Assembly (NCBI RefSeq): GCF_017468685.1
Contig: NZ_JAFUHT010000009.1
Coordinates: 1-55,578, forward strand
Length of the DNA: 55,578 nt
Source: Methanobrevibacter sp.
GTDB lineage: Archaea > Methanobacteriota > Methanobacteria > Methanobacteriales > Methanobacteriaceae
Reading direction: 5' to 3'
In this document: positions 44,157 through 54,392 of the stretch, one piece after another
How the letters are laid out: every line of letters starts with the position of its first letter
Numbering within the stretch: position 1 is the stretch's first letter
Notes under the pieces: generated by a model
Database searches by the model: none
What the model was told of the DNA's origin: nothing
Seen by the model: only the letters and a program-made list of their open reading frames with translations
Made by a program: the position numbers and the translations under genes

Positions 44157-44176
44157 CTAGTTATACTAGCTATTTT
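44144..44176. terminator. Bidirectional terminator between convergent genes
   Basis: TAGCTAGT (44154-44161) pairs with ACTAGCTA (44165-44172) over a three-base loop. T-runs follow on both strands (44173-44176 and complement of 44144-44150). Each arm supplies the TAG stop codon of one gene. Confidence 0.75.
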
Positions 44177-45096
44177 GAAACATTTAGCATATGTTCTACT
44201 GCTTTTCTTGATTTATCAGCAACATCTTTAGGTAATGTCACTTCCGGAGCTTCATTAACGAGGGAATCTCTAATTTTTTCAAGAGTGTGCAGTTTCATAG
44301 TCTCACAAATTGCTCCTTCAAGTAAAGGATATAACTTTTTGCCTGGAACTTCTGAATTGATTCTTGTAATCATGTCAATCTCTGTTCCAATAACAAATTC
44401 TTCCTTATCGCTTTCAGCAATGTATCTTAACATTCCTCCAGTTGACATCACTTTGTCTGCTGCCTTTTGAACATCTATATTACATTCCGGATGGCAAATT
44501 ATTTCAGCATTAGGATATTGCTCTCTTTTAAGCTCAATATCTTCAATGTGGAATAGTCTGTGAACATAACAGTGACCGTCTTTAGGAACAGGAATAATTT
44601 CCTTATCAATTTTATCGCCAACATGTGTTCCTAAGTTTTTGTCAGGTCCGAATAATATTTTATCATGAGGTAGGCTTTCAGTAACTTTAACTGCATTTGC
44701 TGAAGTACATAATGTGTCTGCGTGCTGTTTAGCTTCAGCGATACTGTTAACATAAAGGATAACTCCGGCATCAGGATGTTCCTCTTTAGCTTTTAGCAAT
44801 TCTTCTTCTGGAAGCATATGTGCCATCGGACATTCAGCTTCAAGTGTAGGTATGACTATCTTTTTGTCCGGATTTAGAATAAAAGCAGTTTCTGCCATGA
44901 AATCCACACCACAGAATATTACTAAATCTTTATCATCAATTTGGGAAGCTTTGATACACAATTCAAGTGAATCTCCAAGAAAATCAGCGATTTCTTGAAC
45001 TTCTTTTGGTTGGTAGTTATGTGCAAGGATTATAGCATTTTTCTCCTCTTTTAATTTTAAAATCTCGTCTTGAAGTGCACTACTCATCTTTTTCAC
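44170..45096 (-). CDS. nadA: Quinolinate synthase NadA
   Basis: NadA condenses iminoaspartate and dihydroxyacetone phosphate to quinolinate in de novo NAD synthesis, using a 4Fe-4S cluster. The three cluster cysteines are in TLCTSANAVK, HPECNIDV and GAICETMK. AHNYQPKEVQEIADFLGDSL and STGGMLRYI are conserved substrate regions. The 308-aa length is typical. Its start overlaps mscS by 17 bp, and nadC is nearby on the other strand. Confidence 0.95.
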   Translation of the reverse strand: MKKMSSALQDEILKLKEEKNAIILAHNYQPKEVQEIADFLGDSLELCIKASQIDDKDLVIFCGVDFMAETAFILNPDKKIVIPTLEAECPMAHMLPEEELLKAKEEHPDAGVILYVNSIAEAKQHADTLCTSANAVKVTESLPHDKILFGPDKNLGTHVGDKIDKEIIPVPKDGHCYVHRLFHIEDIELKREQYPNAEIICHPECNIDVQKAADKVMSTGGMLRYIAESDKEEFVIGTEIDMITRINSEVPGKKLYPLLEGAICETMKLHTLEKIRDSLVNEAPEVTLPKDVADKSRKAVEHMLNVSK

Positions 45097-45841
45097 CTTT
45101 TTTTACATATTTTCTAATATCATTCATTATTATTATTTTATATTTGTCCTTATCATTAAAATTATTTACCCAAAATGAAACTTTTAATCTGTTTTCTTCA
45201 AAAGTTATCTCTCTTGCATAAACATCGGGTTTTGGGTTTTTGGCGATTTCATCATAACTTTCCATTTTCCTTATGATGTATTCTCTGAAATTTTCAACAT
45301 CAATATGGGGTGGTAATCCAGTTAATATATCCACCCTATACTTTTCAGGAGTTTTAAACAGTAAATAAGGAAGATTTGTCAATGTGGAGTTTGGAATAAT
45401 CTCTCTGACGCCATAGTCATCGACAATGATTGTTGATCTGAGTGTGATTCTTTCGATAAATCCTTTTTTGTTGTTGATTTCAATTGTATCTCCCACTTTG
45501 ATACTTTTACCTAAAATCAATACTATTCCTGAAAAGAGGTTTGAAATAATGTCTTTTGCAGCAAAACTCACTGCAATACCGACAATACCTACACTTAACA
45601 GGGTTCCTGCTAGGTTAATTCCAAAGAACTGTAAAATTATCATCAATGCAATGAAATATATTATTGAATTGATTATGTCACGTACGAGATGAACTGCAGT
45701 CATGTCTGATTTGAATCTATCCATTCTATTCATTGAACGTGCAATTATACGGGTTACAATAAGTGTTATCCCGATAATTACAAGAATATAAATCAATGTT
45801 AGTGTTGGTTCATCAAGTAAGGGAATGTTTATATCACTCAT
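45080..45841 (-). CDS. MscS-family mechanosensitive channel
   Basis: This 253-aa membrane protein has three N-terminal helices; the pore helix GTLLSVGIVGIAVSFAAKDIISNLFSG and the beta-domain IKVGDTIEINNKKGFIERITLRSTII are typical of MscS (motifs quoted in part: AVSFAAKDIISN, GDTIEINNKKGFIE). It opens under membrane tension to release solutes at osmotic shock. It overlaps rnz by 4 bp and nadA by 17 bp in one leftward operon. Confidence 0.9.
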   Translation of the reverse strand: MSDINIPLLDEPTLTLIYILVIIGITLIVTRIIARSMNRMDRFKSDMTAVHLVRDIINSIIYFIALMIILQFFGINLAGTLLSVGIVGIAVSFAAKDIISNLFSGIVLILGKSIKVGDTIEINNKKGFIERITLRSTIIVDDYGVREIIPNSTLTNLPYLLFKTPEKYRVDILTGLPPHIDVENFREYIIRKMESYDEIAKNPKPDVYAREITFEENRLKVSFWVNNFNDKDKYKIIIMNDIRKYVKKGEKDE

Positions 45842-46737
45842 AATTCAACTTCCATAAAATCTTTGGCTAATTTTGTGTTTTCAAAAATCTCACGAGCTTC
45901 CTTAAGCATGATCTCACCATATTCCGGACCATATCTTGTGCTGATATGTGTTAAAATCAATTCTTTGCTGTTTGAGTCACGGGCGATGTATGCTGCATCG
46001 ATTGATGTCGAATGCCCATATTCTTCGGCATTTCTTTTTTCCTTTTCAATGAATGTGGATTCATGAATAAGTATTGTAGAATCACGGGCAAGCATAATCA
46101 TCTCTTCACAAGGCCTGGTATCTCCTGAATAAGTTATTTTTTTACCTTTTCTTGGTTTTCCCAGTACCTGTTCTGGCTTTATTATATTTCCATTAATTTC
46201 AACTTCTTCACCGTTATGTAACTTTCCAAATGCAGGACCAACAGGAACGCCCAATTCAATTGCTTTTTCACGTAAAAATCTAGGTTTTTTCTTCTCTTCA
46301 ATTGAATAAGCCAATGCCGGAACATTGTGCTTTACTCTTTGTGCTTCAATAAAATATTGTTCATTGTCTTCAATGATTCCTGAATCAATTTCGATAAACT
46401 CAACAGGATAATCGATTGCACAGTAACCTAAAGAATAAATTGCATTTTTAACTTTGTCCAATCCTTTTGGCCCGTAAATTGTTAATTTTGAGTCTCTACC
46501 ATTTAAACTCATTGATTGCAGAAGTCCTGGAAGGCCCAGAATATGGTCTCCATGGAAATGGGTAATGAATATTTTAGAGATTTTCATAGGACTTACATTA
46601 GTGTGAAGTAGTTGTCTTTGAGTTGCTTCACCGCAGTCAAATAATATTATCTCTCCAAATGCTTTAAGAGCAATTGAAGGTTGGTTTCTTTCTTTTGAAT
46701 GAACTGCAGATGAAGTTCCTAAAAATATTATCTCCAT
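45838..46737 (-). CDS. rnz: Ribonuclease Z
   Basis: RNase Z cleaves tRNA precursors after the discriminator base. The beta-lactamase-fold metal motif is ITHFHGDHILGLPGLL, with later ligands in YSGDTRPCEEM and LTHISTRYGP. ATG 46737 (MEIIFLGTSS) is chosen because GTGATTAC precedes it and family members begin here. Length 300 aa. It is the first gene of the rnz-mscS-nadA operon, divergent from nadC. Confidence 0.94.
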   Translation of the reverse strand: MEIIFLGTSSAVHSKERNQPSIALKAFGEIILFDCGEATQRQLLHTNVSPMKISKIFITHFHGDHILGLPGLLQSMSLNGRDSKLTIYGPKGLDKVKNAIYSLGYCAIDYPVEFIEIDSGIIEDNEQYFIEAQRVKHNVPALAYSIEEKKKPRFLREKAIELGVPVGPAFGKLHNGEEVEINGNIIKPEQVLGKPRKGKKITYSGDTRPCEEMIMLARDSTILIHESTFIEKEKRNAEEYGHSTSIDAAYIARDSNSKELILTHISTRYGPEYGEIMLKEAREIFENTKLAKDFMEVEL

Positions 46738-46806
46738 AATGTAATCACTTTTATATTTCTTAGAATAATATATATTCATAATTATATTAAATTTTTAGGT
46801 GATGCA

Positions 46807-47643
46807 ATGGATAAGATTATGGAGTATATGCTGGCAGAGGATGAAGGGTTTGGAGACATCACCTCTAATGCTGTAGTTGAAGATGGAAAAATTGTATCTG
46901 GAAGCATTGTTTCAAAAGATGATGGTATTCTAGCAGGTATTGATATTATTCGTGAATTATTTGAAGAATATGGGGTAAAAGTTCAATTTTGGCTAAAGGA
47001 TGGAACAAAAATATCTTCAGGGGATGTTTTGATGTCATTTTTAGGAGATGCTAGAACAATTTTATTGCTGGAGAGAACTGCTCTTAACTTGTCCATGCGA
47101 ATGAGCGGTGTGGCAACTGCAACCAATCGCTATGTCAATCTGGTTAAGGATTATGATGTTAGAGTTGCAGGAACACGTAAAACTTCACCTGCTCTCGGTA
47201 AATTCGATAAATATGCACTGAAAGTTGGAGGTGCAGACACTCATCGCTTTAGCCTGGATGATATGGTTTTAATCAAGGATAATCATATTGCAACCTGCAG
47301 GTCACCTCTGGATGCACTATTGAAAGCAAAGGAAAACGTCAGCTTTTCTAAAAAAATAGAAATTGAAGTTGAAAGTTTGGATGATGCAATAGAATGTGTT
47401 AAAAACGGTGCGGATATAGTTATGCTTGACAATATGGATACTAATGAAACAAAAGAAGTTATTGATGAACTCAATAAGTTAAACATTCGTCAAAACTCAT
47501 TAATTGAAGTTTCAGGAGGTATCACTGATGAAACAATAGTGGATTATGCAAAATTAGGTGTTGATATCATCTCAATCGGTGCATTGACACATGCTTCTAG
47601 AAGCCTTAACTTTAGTTTGAACATTGAAGATTCACAATCTTAA
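46807..47643 (+). CDS. nadC: Nicotinate-nucleotide pyrophosphorylase NadC
   Basis: NadC converts quinolinate and PRPP to nicotinate mononucleotide, the step after NadA. AEDEGFGDIT, ERTALNLSMRMSGVAT, AGTRKTSPALGKFDKYALKVGG, HRFSLDDMVLIKDNHI and EVSGGI are the standard motifs (the longest quoted in part in families as RKTSP and KDNHI). Length 278 aa. GGTGAT lies just before the ATG. It is divergent from the operon that holds nadA. Confidence 0.95.
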   Translation: MDKIMEYMLAEDEGFGDITSNAVVEDGKIVSGSIVSKDDGILAGIDIIRELFEEYGVKVQFWLKDGTKISSGDVLMSFLGDARTILLLERTALNLSMRMSGVATATNRYVNLVKDYDVRVAGTRKTSPALGKFDKYALKVGGADTHRFSLDDMVLIKDNHIATCRSPLDALLKAKENVSFSKKIEIEVESLDDAIECVKNGADIVMLDNMDTNETKEVIDELNKLNIRQNSLIEVSGGITDETIVDYAKLGVDIISIGALTHASRSLNFSLNIEDSQS

Positions 47644-49152
47644 TTTCAACACTTCTTTTAATTCTTCATCATTCATTTCGGTAATGAATGTTTCATCATT
47701 GCTGATTGATTTGGCTGCAAGATCTGTCTTGTGTTTGCTTATGGCATCAATAGTCTCTTCAAGTGTTCCTTTGGTGATGAATCTGTAAACCATCACATCT
47801 TTGTCCTGGCCAATACGATGCACTCTGTCAGTAGCCTGATTTTCAACTGCAGGATTCCACCACAGGTCATAATGAATGACGTTGCTTGCAGCAGTGAGGT
47901 TCAAACCGGTTCCTCCAGTCTTAAGAGTTGCAACAAATATCTTGTAATCAGGATCCTCCTGGAATGTATCAATTATTTCAGTTTTCTCTTTAAGAGTTTG
48001 GGAGCCATGAAGGAACAAAACTTCCTGTTTGAACTTTTTGGAAATCAGCTCCTGAATCAGCTTGCCCATCTCAACGTACTGAGTAAATATTATTACCTTT
48101 TCATCGTTATCAAGAATGGTTTCCAGGACATTGACTAAAAGTTCCATTTTTCCGGATTCTGAAATTTTGGGCTTTTTAATGTCTAGAAACTGTGCAGGAT
48201 GATTGCAGGTCTGCTTTAGGGCAGTCAGTATCTTAAGGATTATTCCTTTTCTTTGAATTCCCTTGGAATTTTCAATATCAAAGAAAATCTCCTCTAAAAT
48301 AGCGTTATACAGTTTTATCTGCTTTTTGGACAATGTGCAGTAGATGTCATTTACCAGCTTGTCAGGCAGTTCCTTTTTAATGTCATCATCTGTTTTTAAA
48401 CGTCTCATGACAAAGGGTTTGGCTATTGTCCTTAAATTATCCAAAGTTTCCTCATCTTCAAGTTTTTCAATCGGCATGACATAGTTTCTTTTAAAGTCAT
48501 CCTTTGTTGATAAGTATCCCTTGTTTACAAAATCAAATATGGACCAGTAATCCATCAGCTTATTTTCAATCGGAGTGCCTGTGAGAGCTATTTTTGTTCT
48601 TGCAGGTACTGCCTTAATGGCTTTTGTCTGTTCAGTACTCGGATTTTTAATATTTTGCGCTTCATCAATGACGCATAAAAACCATGTTTCATCCAAAAAC
48701 ATGTCCAAATCAAGGCGAACAACACCATAGGAAGTTAATATGATATCATAATCCTCCAATGGAAATGTCCTGTTGGATCCGTGGTAAATGTAATAGGTCA
48801 AATCTGGAGTGAACTTCTTAATCTCATTTTCCCAGTTTGAAATCAATGTGGGAGGAACAATAATCAGTGAGGACTTGTTTTCCAAAAGACCCTTTTCTTT
48901 ATAAAATAGAATTGTAGATAGTACCTGTATTGTCTTACCGAGCCCCATATCATCAGCCAGAATGCTTCCGAATTTGTATCGGATATTTTGAATGAGCCAT
49001 GAATAGCCGATTTTTTGATAAGGTCTCAGTTCTCCGGTTAATGTTTCGGGGGAAGCATATATTTTAGTTTCCTTGATTAGCTTTTGAAACCTCTTGTATT
49101 CTGCAGGATTTTTTAATTGCCTTTTGGCCAGTCTTTCAGTATTTCTACTCAT
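47632..49152 (-). CDS. SNF2-family helicase, short form
   Basis: This 506-aa Swi2/Snf2 ATPase has Walker A DDMGLGKT (67-74), DEAQ (162-165), LTGTPIENKL, TLKTGGTGLNLTAA and HRIGQDKDVMVYRF. It begins almost directly with the helicase core; most archaeal relatives have a long N-terminal region (SWIM or SNF2-N) giving 900 aa or more. There is no matching sequence between it and carA, so the short form is complete or an old truncation. It overlaps the convergent nadC end by 12 bp. Confidence 0.88.
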   Translation of the reverse strand: MSRNTERLAKRQLKNPAEYKRFQKLIKETKIYASPETLTGELRPYQKIGYSWLIQNIRYKFGSILADDMGLGKTIQVLSTILFYKEKGLLENKSSLIIVPPTLISNWENEIKKFTPDLTYYIYHGSNRTFPLEDYDIILTSYGVVRLDLDMFLDETWFLCVIDEAQNIKNPSTEQTKAIKAVPARTKIALTGTPIENKLMDYWSIFDFVNKGYLSTKDDFKRNYVMPIEKLEDEETLDNLRTIAKPFVMRRLKTDDDIKKELPDKLVNDIYCTLSKKQIKLYNAILEEIFFDIENSKGIQRKGIILKILTALKQTCNHPAQFLDIKKPKISESGKMELLVNVLETILDNDEKVIIFTQYVEMGKLIQELISKKFKQEVLFLHGSQTLKEKTEIIDTFQEDPDYKIFVATLKTGGTGLNLTAASNVIHYDLWWNPAVENQATDRVHRIGQDKDVMVYRFITKGTLEETIDAISKHKTDLAAKSISNDETFITEMNDEELKEVLKLRL

Positions 49153-49330
49153 ATTTGGTTCCTTTATTTTTTTAAGTTATACTATTTATTTTGAATGTTA
49201 AATATCTTTCAATTATTCACAAAAAATTTTCAGAAATCTGAATTAAAGCACTAAAAAACAAAGTTTAATAATATATTAAAATAAAATATAATAAAGATAG
49301 TAAATTTTTATATTTTATTATGGTGATTTA

Positions 49331-50413
49331 ATGGTAAAAATAGCTAAATTGGCTTTGGAAGATGGAACTGTTTTAAAAGGCGAAGCATTCGGTTATGAAA
49401 CCACCAAATTGGGTGAACTTGTTTTTTCAACAGGTATGGGTGGTTATACTGAATCCTTGACTGATCCGTCTTTTAAAGGAGAAATATTAATGTCCACTTA
49501 CCCGTTGGAAGGAAATCACGGAGTAAGTGAAGAGTGGTATCAATCTGATAAGGTTCAGGTTGAAGGATTTGTTTGTCGTGAAGTCTGCCGTGAAGTATCA
49601 AACTGGGGACCTCAAAAAACATTGGATGAATTCCTAAAAGAATTCAAAACCCCTGGAATAAGCGGAATCGATACACGTGACTTAACACTTAAAATCCGTG
49701 AAAGAGGTTCACTTAAAGCAGCAATAACAACTGAAGATATTGCTGATGATAAATTGCTTGAAATGGCACGCTCCCAACCAAGCATTGAAGATATTGATGT
49801 TGTGCCGTTAGTGTCCACAAAGGAAATCAAAATGTTCAATGAGGATGCAGACAAAAAGGTTGCATTAATTGACTGCGGTGTCAAAAAGAACATCATAAAC
49901 TCCTTTTTGGAAAGGGATATTGGAGTGGTACTTTTCCCATATGACACTGATTATAAAACAGTCCTTGACTACTCTCCTAACGGTTTAATGATTACATCAG
50001 GACCCGGAAACCCTGACAGAGTAAGTGAAACTATAGAAACCATGAAGAAACTCTCAAACAGATTGCCGATATTCGGAATCTGTATGGGTCAGCAACTGAT
50101 TGCAAAATCCTTTGGAGCAAAATCATATAAAATGAAATTCGGTCACCGTGGAGAAAACCAACCTGTAAAAGACTTAGCAACTGGAAAAGTATTCATAACA
50201 TCACAAAACCATGGTTTCACAATCGATAAGGAATCATTGAAGGAAACTGATTTGGAATTGGCTCAAATCAACTTAAATGATGGAACTCCTGAAGGAATTT
50301 CACACAAGGAATTGCCATTGAAATGTATCCAGTACCACCCTGAAGCAGGCCCTGGTCCAAACGATACAAGACATATTTTTGATGAATTTAATCAAATGAT
50401 GGAGGATTACTAA
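49331..50413 (+). CDS. carA: Carbamoyl-phosphate synthase small subunit
   Basis: The class I glutamine amidotransferase subunit supplies ammonia to CarB for arginine and pyrimidine synthesis. The nucleophile is Cys251 in FGICMGQQL, with the His/Glu of [14 protein letters not shown]-terminal [20 protein letters not shown] (shown here up to 20 residues) is typical. Its TAA overlaps the carB ATG by one base (TAATG). Confidence 0.97.
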   Translation: MVKIAKLALEDGTVLKGEAFGYETTKLGELVFSTGMGGYTESLTDPSFKGEILMSTYPLEGNHGVSEEWYQSDKVQVEGFVCREVCREVSNWGPQKTLDEFLKEFKTPGISGIDTRDLTLKIRERGSLKAAITTEDIADDKLLEMARSQPSIEDIDVVPLVSTKEIKMFNEDADKKVALIDCGVKKNIINSFLERDIGVVLFPYDTDYKTVLDYSPNGLMITSGPGNPDRVSETIETMKKLSNRLPIFGICMGQQLIAKSFGAKSYKMKFGHRGENQPVKDLATGKVFITSQNHGFTIDKESLKETDLELAQINLNDGTPEGISHKELPLKCIQYHPEAGPGPNDTRHIFDEFNQMMEDY

Positions 50414-53400
50414 TGCCAGTTGATAAAGATATTAAAAAAGTATTGATTATTGGTTCTGGACCTATCCAAATTGGACAGGCTGCAGAATTCGATTACTCCG
50501 GTTCACAAGCATGTAAATCACTAAGAGAAGAAGGTATTGAAACAGTACTTGTCAACAGTAATCCTGCTACAATTCAAACTGACTTAGGAATGGCAGATAC
50601 TGTATATACTGAACCATTAACTCCTGAAATTGTTGCAAAAATCATAAAAGAAGAAGAAGTTGATGCTATTTTACCAACAATGGGTGGACAAACCGGATTA
50701 AACATTGCAACAGGACTTGGAGATTTAGGATTACTCGAAGGAATCAAGGTGTTAGGTTCCGATGTACAAACCATTAAAGATGTGGAAGATAGGGACTTGT
50801 TTGCAAACCTTATGGATGAAATCGGAGAGGAAATTCCTAAATGTCAAGCTGTAGAAAGCGTTGAAGATGCGCTTAAAGCAGTTGAAGAAATTGGATATCC
50901 TGTAATCGTCAGACCTGCATTCACATTAGGTGGAACCGGTGGAGGAATTGCTCACAATGAGGAAGAGTTAATTGAGATTGCAACTCATGGGCTGGATATG
51001 AGTTTCATCAATCAGGTTCTCATTGACGAATCAGTTCTTGGATGGAAAGAAATTGAGTTTGAAGTAATGAGGGATAAGGAAGACACCTGTATCATCGTAT
51101 GTACCATGGAAAACATTGACCCGATGGGTATTCATACTGGTGACAGTGTCGTAGTTGCTCCAATCTTAAACTTATGTGATGAAACCATTCAAAAAATGCG
51201 TGATGCATCAATCAAGATTATAAGGGCTTTAGGAATCCGTGGAGGATGTAACATCCAATTTGCACTAAATCCTGAAACCGATGAATACAAGGTAATTGAA
51301 GTAAACCCACGTGTATCAAGAAGTAGTGCATTAGCATCAAAAGCAACAGGTTATCCAATCGCTAAAATATCCTCAAAAATCGCTTTAGGAATGACTTTGG
51401 ATGAAATCAAAAACGACATTACTAAGGAAACACCTGCATCATTTGAACCTGCAATTGACTATGTGGTTATCAAAATCCCAAGATGGCCGTTTGACAAGTT
51501 CAAAGGAATCAGTCGTGAAGTAGGAGTTCAGATGAAGGCAACCGGTGAAGTGATGGCAATCGGAAGAACCTTTGAGGAGGCATTCCAGAAAGCATTAAGA
51601 TCACTTGACATGGGCTTTGACGGATTTGAATATGTGGAATACACAGAAGAAGACTTAGCTCATCCAACTGATTTAATATACTTCCAAATCTATTCCGCTA
51701 TAAAAGATGGAATGGAAATTGGTAAAATCCGTGAACTCACCAAAATCGACAATTTCTTCTTATATAAAATCAGAAACATCGTCAACTTTGAAAACGATGT
51801 GACTGCTGAAAAATTAGATGATGAAGACTACTTAAGAAAAGCAAAACAGATTGGATGTTCAAACAAACGCTTAGCAGAATTATCCGGTCAGACTGAAGAA
51901 TACATCAGAAACCTGCTTAAAAGATACAACATCAACCAATCATATAAGATGGTAGATACCTGTGCAGCAGAGTTTGAGGCAAAAACACCATACTACTACA
52001 GTAGCTATGATAAAGGTAATGAATTAACCTCAACCACTAAGAAAAAAGTAGTTATTCTCGGTGCAGGGCCAATTAGAATAGGTCAGGGTATAGAATTTGA
52101 TTACTGTTGTGTACATTCATCTCTAGCATTAAAAGAGGATGGAATTGAAACAATACTCATCAACAACAACCCTGAAACCGTAAGTACAGATTATGACATT
52201 TCAGATAAACTGTTCTTCGAGCCATTAACATTTGAGGATGTAATGGGTGTAATTGAACAGGAAAAACCTGATGGTGTAATTGTCCAATTCGGAGGACAGA
52301 CTTCAATCAACCTTGCAGTGCCTTTAGCTAATGCAGGTGTTAAAATATGGGGAACACCATATGAAAGCATTGACAGAGTAGAAGACCGTGAATTATTCGC
52401 AGAACTTCTGGAAAAACTGCACATTCATCAGGCACCATATGGAACAGCAAACTCCTTTGAAGAGGCAAAAGAAATTGCTGAAAGAATAACATTCCCAGTT
52501 CTTGTACGTCCATCATATGTTATTGGTGGAAGAGCGATGGAAATCGTTTACGATACCAACGAACTTGAAGAATACATGAAAGAGGCAGTAAAAGTATCTC
52601 CTGACCATCCAATTCTTGTCGATAAATTCCTTGAGGATGCAATTGAATTGGATGTTGATTTGCTATGTGACGGTGAAGATGTATTCATTGCAGGAATCAT
52701 GGAGCACATTGAGGAAGCAGGTGTTCATTCAGGAGATTCTGCATGTGTAATACCTCCTCAAACAATACCTGAACATATATTGAACACAATCCGTGAAAAC
52801 TCTAAAAAATTGGCACTGGAATTGGATGTCAAAGGATTGATGAACATTCAATATGCAGTAAAACTTGATGAGGAAATGGTTTACATTATCGAAGCAAACC
52901 CTCGTGCAAGTAGAACAGTTCCATTTGTAAGTAAAGCAATCGGAGTGCCACTTGCAAAAGTTGCAACATGGATAATGAACGGCGCAAAACTCAAAGACTT
53001 TGACTTGACCAAGGAAATCAAAATAGACCATGTTGCTGTAAAAGAATCTGTATTCCCATTCCTTAAATTACCTGAATCCGATACTGTGCTTGGACCTGAA
53101 ATGAAATCCACAGGGGAAAGTATAGGTATTGATGAAAACTTCGGAATGGCATTTTATAAATCACAGCTTTCAGCGGGAATGGAATTGCCTACTGAAGGTA
53201 AAATCTTCATGAGTGTTAAGGAAACTGACAAGAAAAAAATCAGACCTATTGCAGAAAAAGCTGCAACTCTAGGATTTGACCTTGTCGCCACTGCAGGTAC
53301 AGGAGATGCAACAGGTTTGGATAATGTTGAAAAAGTCCTAAAAGTTTCCCAAGGATCTCCTAACATCAGGGATGCAATCCTTAATAAGGAAATTGATTTA

Positions 53401-53589
53401 ATCATTAACACTTCCGAAGGTAAGCAATCTGCAAAAGACGGTTATATTATCAGACGTCTAGCTATTGAGTTAGGCATACCATATGTGACTACATTGGCAG
53501 GTGCAAGAGCAGCTTTAAATGCTATTGAGGCTGTACAAAATAGTGAAATGAATGTTAAATCATTAAACAAATATGCTGATGGAGAATAA
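50413..53589 (+). CDS. carB: Carbamoyl-phosphate synthase large subunit
   Basis: This 1058-aa single-chain form has two ATP-grasp halves (VLIIGSGPIQIGQAAEFDYSG and VVILGAGPIRIGQGIEFDYC, each quoted to show the duplicated start) and a C-terminal MGS-like allosteric domain. PAFTLGGTGGGIAHN and PSYVIGGRAMEIVYD are the two ATP-binding loops. In several archaea the gene is split in two, but here it is intact. It is translationally coupled to carA. Confidence 0.97.
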   Translation: MPVDKDIKKVLIIGSGPIQIGQAAEFDYSGSQACKSLREEGIETVLVNSNPATIQTDLGMADTVYTEPLTPEIVAKIIKEEEVDAILPTMGGQTGLNIATGLGDLGLLEGIKVLGSDVQTIKDVEDRDLFANLMDEIGEEIPKCQAVESVEDALKAVEEIGYPVIVRPAFTLGGTGGGIAHNEEELIEIATHGLDMSFINQVLIDESVLGWKEIEFEVMRDKEDTCIIVCTMENIDPMGIHTGDSVVVAPILNLCDETIQKMRDASIKIIRALGIRGGCNIQFALNPETDEYKVIEVNPRVSRSSALASKATGYPIAKISSKIALGMTLDEIKNDITKETPASFEPAIDYVVIKIPRWPFDKFKGISREVGVQMKATGEVMAIGRTFEEAFQKALRSLDMGFDGFEYVEYTEEDLAHPTDLIYFQIYSAIKDGMEIGKIRELTKIDNFFLYKIRNIVNFENDVTAEKLDDEDYLRKAKQIGCSNKRLAELSGQTEEYIRNLLKRYNINQSYKMVDTCAAEFEAKTPYYYSSYDKGNELTSTTKKKVVILGAGPIRIGQGIEFDYCCVHSSLALKEDGIETILINNNPETVSTDYDISDKLFFEPLTFEDVMGVIEQEKPDGVIVQFGGQTSINLAVPLANAGVKIWGTPYESIDRVEDRELFAELLEKLHIHQAPYGTANSFEEAKEIAERITFPVLVRPSYVIGGRAMEIVYDTNELEEYMKEAVKVSPDHPILVDKFLEDAIELDVDLLCDGEDVFIAGIMEHIEEAGVHSGDSACVIPPQTIPEHILNTIRENSKKLALELDVKGLMNIQYAVKLDEEMVYIIEANPRASRTVPFVSKAIGVPLAKVATWIMNGAKLKDFDLTKEIKIDHVAVKESVFPFLKLPESDTVLGPEMKSTGESIGIDENFGMAFYKSQLSAGMELPTEGKIFMSVKETDKKKIRPIAEKAATLGFDLVATAGTGDATGLDNVEKVLKVSQGSPNIRDAILNKEIDLIINTSEGKQSAKDGYIIRRLAIELGIPYVTTLAGARAALNAIEAVQNSEMNVKSLNKYADGE

Positions 53590-53609
53590 TTATTCTCTAT
53601 CCTTTTTTT
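53582..53609 (+). terminator. Terminator of carAB
   Basis: GAGAAT (53582-53587) pairs with ATTCTC (53592-53597) over AATT, followed by TATCC and a seven-T run. The carB stop codon is inside the stem-loop. Confidence 0.65.
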
Positions 53610-54201
53610 AATTATTTGATAAATAATTTTTAATGTTAATACCACAAGAAGGACACTCTTCCTCGCCGATTTTTAATCTGTTTTTACACTTAGGACAGAA
53701 GTTAAGCTGAACCTTATATTCTTTGTTTTGGTCAATGACAATATTTACTTCGATTCTTTCGGTAATATTTGTTTTTAAAACGTTCATGTCCCAGTTATTA
53801 TCCATCAAAAGTTTCTTATAATAGAAAGCTTCGGTCATCGTATCGTAGCTTCCAATGCTTTCATCACCTTTTTGAATGTAGAACTTGCGGATTTTATGAT
53901 TAAACAGAATTTCTCCTTCCCTTTCTGTTTTATTAACTTTTGTTCCCTTAATTCTTCCTTTAGGTCTTCTTTCTGGAAATGGTGGAAGTTCCATATTTTC
54001 ATACTTGTTTTCAAGGTCGCATTCAACAAGCAGATCATAATCGAAATTACAGAAAAACAGTGCGTCCCTTTCATATAATGCATCGGATAATTTTCTAAAC
54101 TCTCCATAGTCCTTATTATTATATTTGACTCTGTATACATCACCAGTTTTTACAATATTCCTGTAGAAGTATCTAATTTCCTGAGAGTTAATGCAAATCA
54201 C
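53608..54201 (-). CDS. Uncharacterised protein with C-terminal zinc ribbon
   Basis: This 197-aa protein has a C-terminal zinc ribbon (CPKCKNRLK and CPSCG). The N-terminal two-thirds contain two similar repeats with a YGEFRKLSDALYERDALF / IGSYDTMTEAFYYKKLLMD pattern, suggesting a duplicated small beta-alpha unit that may bind nucleic acid. A basic linker (ERRPKGRIKGTK) lies between them. Function unknown. Confidence 0.7.
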   Translation of the reverse strand: MICINSQEIRYFYRNIVKTGDVYRVKYNNKDYGEFRKLSDALYERDALFFCNFDYDLLVECDLENKYENMELPPFPERRPKGRIKGTKVNKTEREGEILFNHKIRKFYIQKGDESIGSYDTMTEAFYYKKLLMDNNWDMNVLKTNITERIEVNIVIDQNKEYKVQLNFCPKCKNRLKIGEEECPSCGINIKNYLSNN

Positions 54202-54311
54202 CCTGTTGGTTTTAAAAATAATTAATAGTGGAGGTATTAAGTTAAAAAATCATGACTATTACAAGTATATTTTTGATTTTAAGATTTAATAAAGTTAATG
54301 AATGGCGGGGT
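54202..54311. other. Non-coding gap
   Basis: AT-rich sequence upstream of the zinc-ribbon gene with no gene seen. It includes GTGGAGG at 54228-54234 on the plus strand with no ORF of useful length after it. Confidence 0.5.
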
Positions 54312-54361
54312 TAGTAGAAAAAATCTAATGATTGAATCTTCTAAAAGTATCATTAGATTTT
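54312..54361 (-). terminator. Terminator of the 41-aa gene
   Basis: A 13-bp perfect stem (54320-54332 with 54349-54361) with a 16-nt loop is followed on the minus strand by a T-run (complement of 54318-54323). Its presence supports a separate short transcript from the right. Confidence 0.7.
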
Positions 54362-54392
54362 AAAATTTAAAGTTTAAATTCTATTTTTTGAA

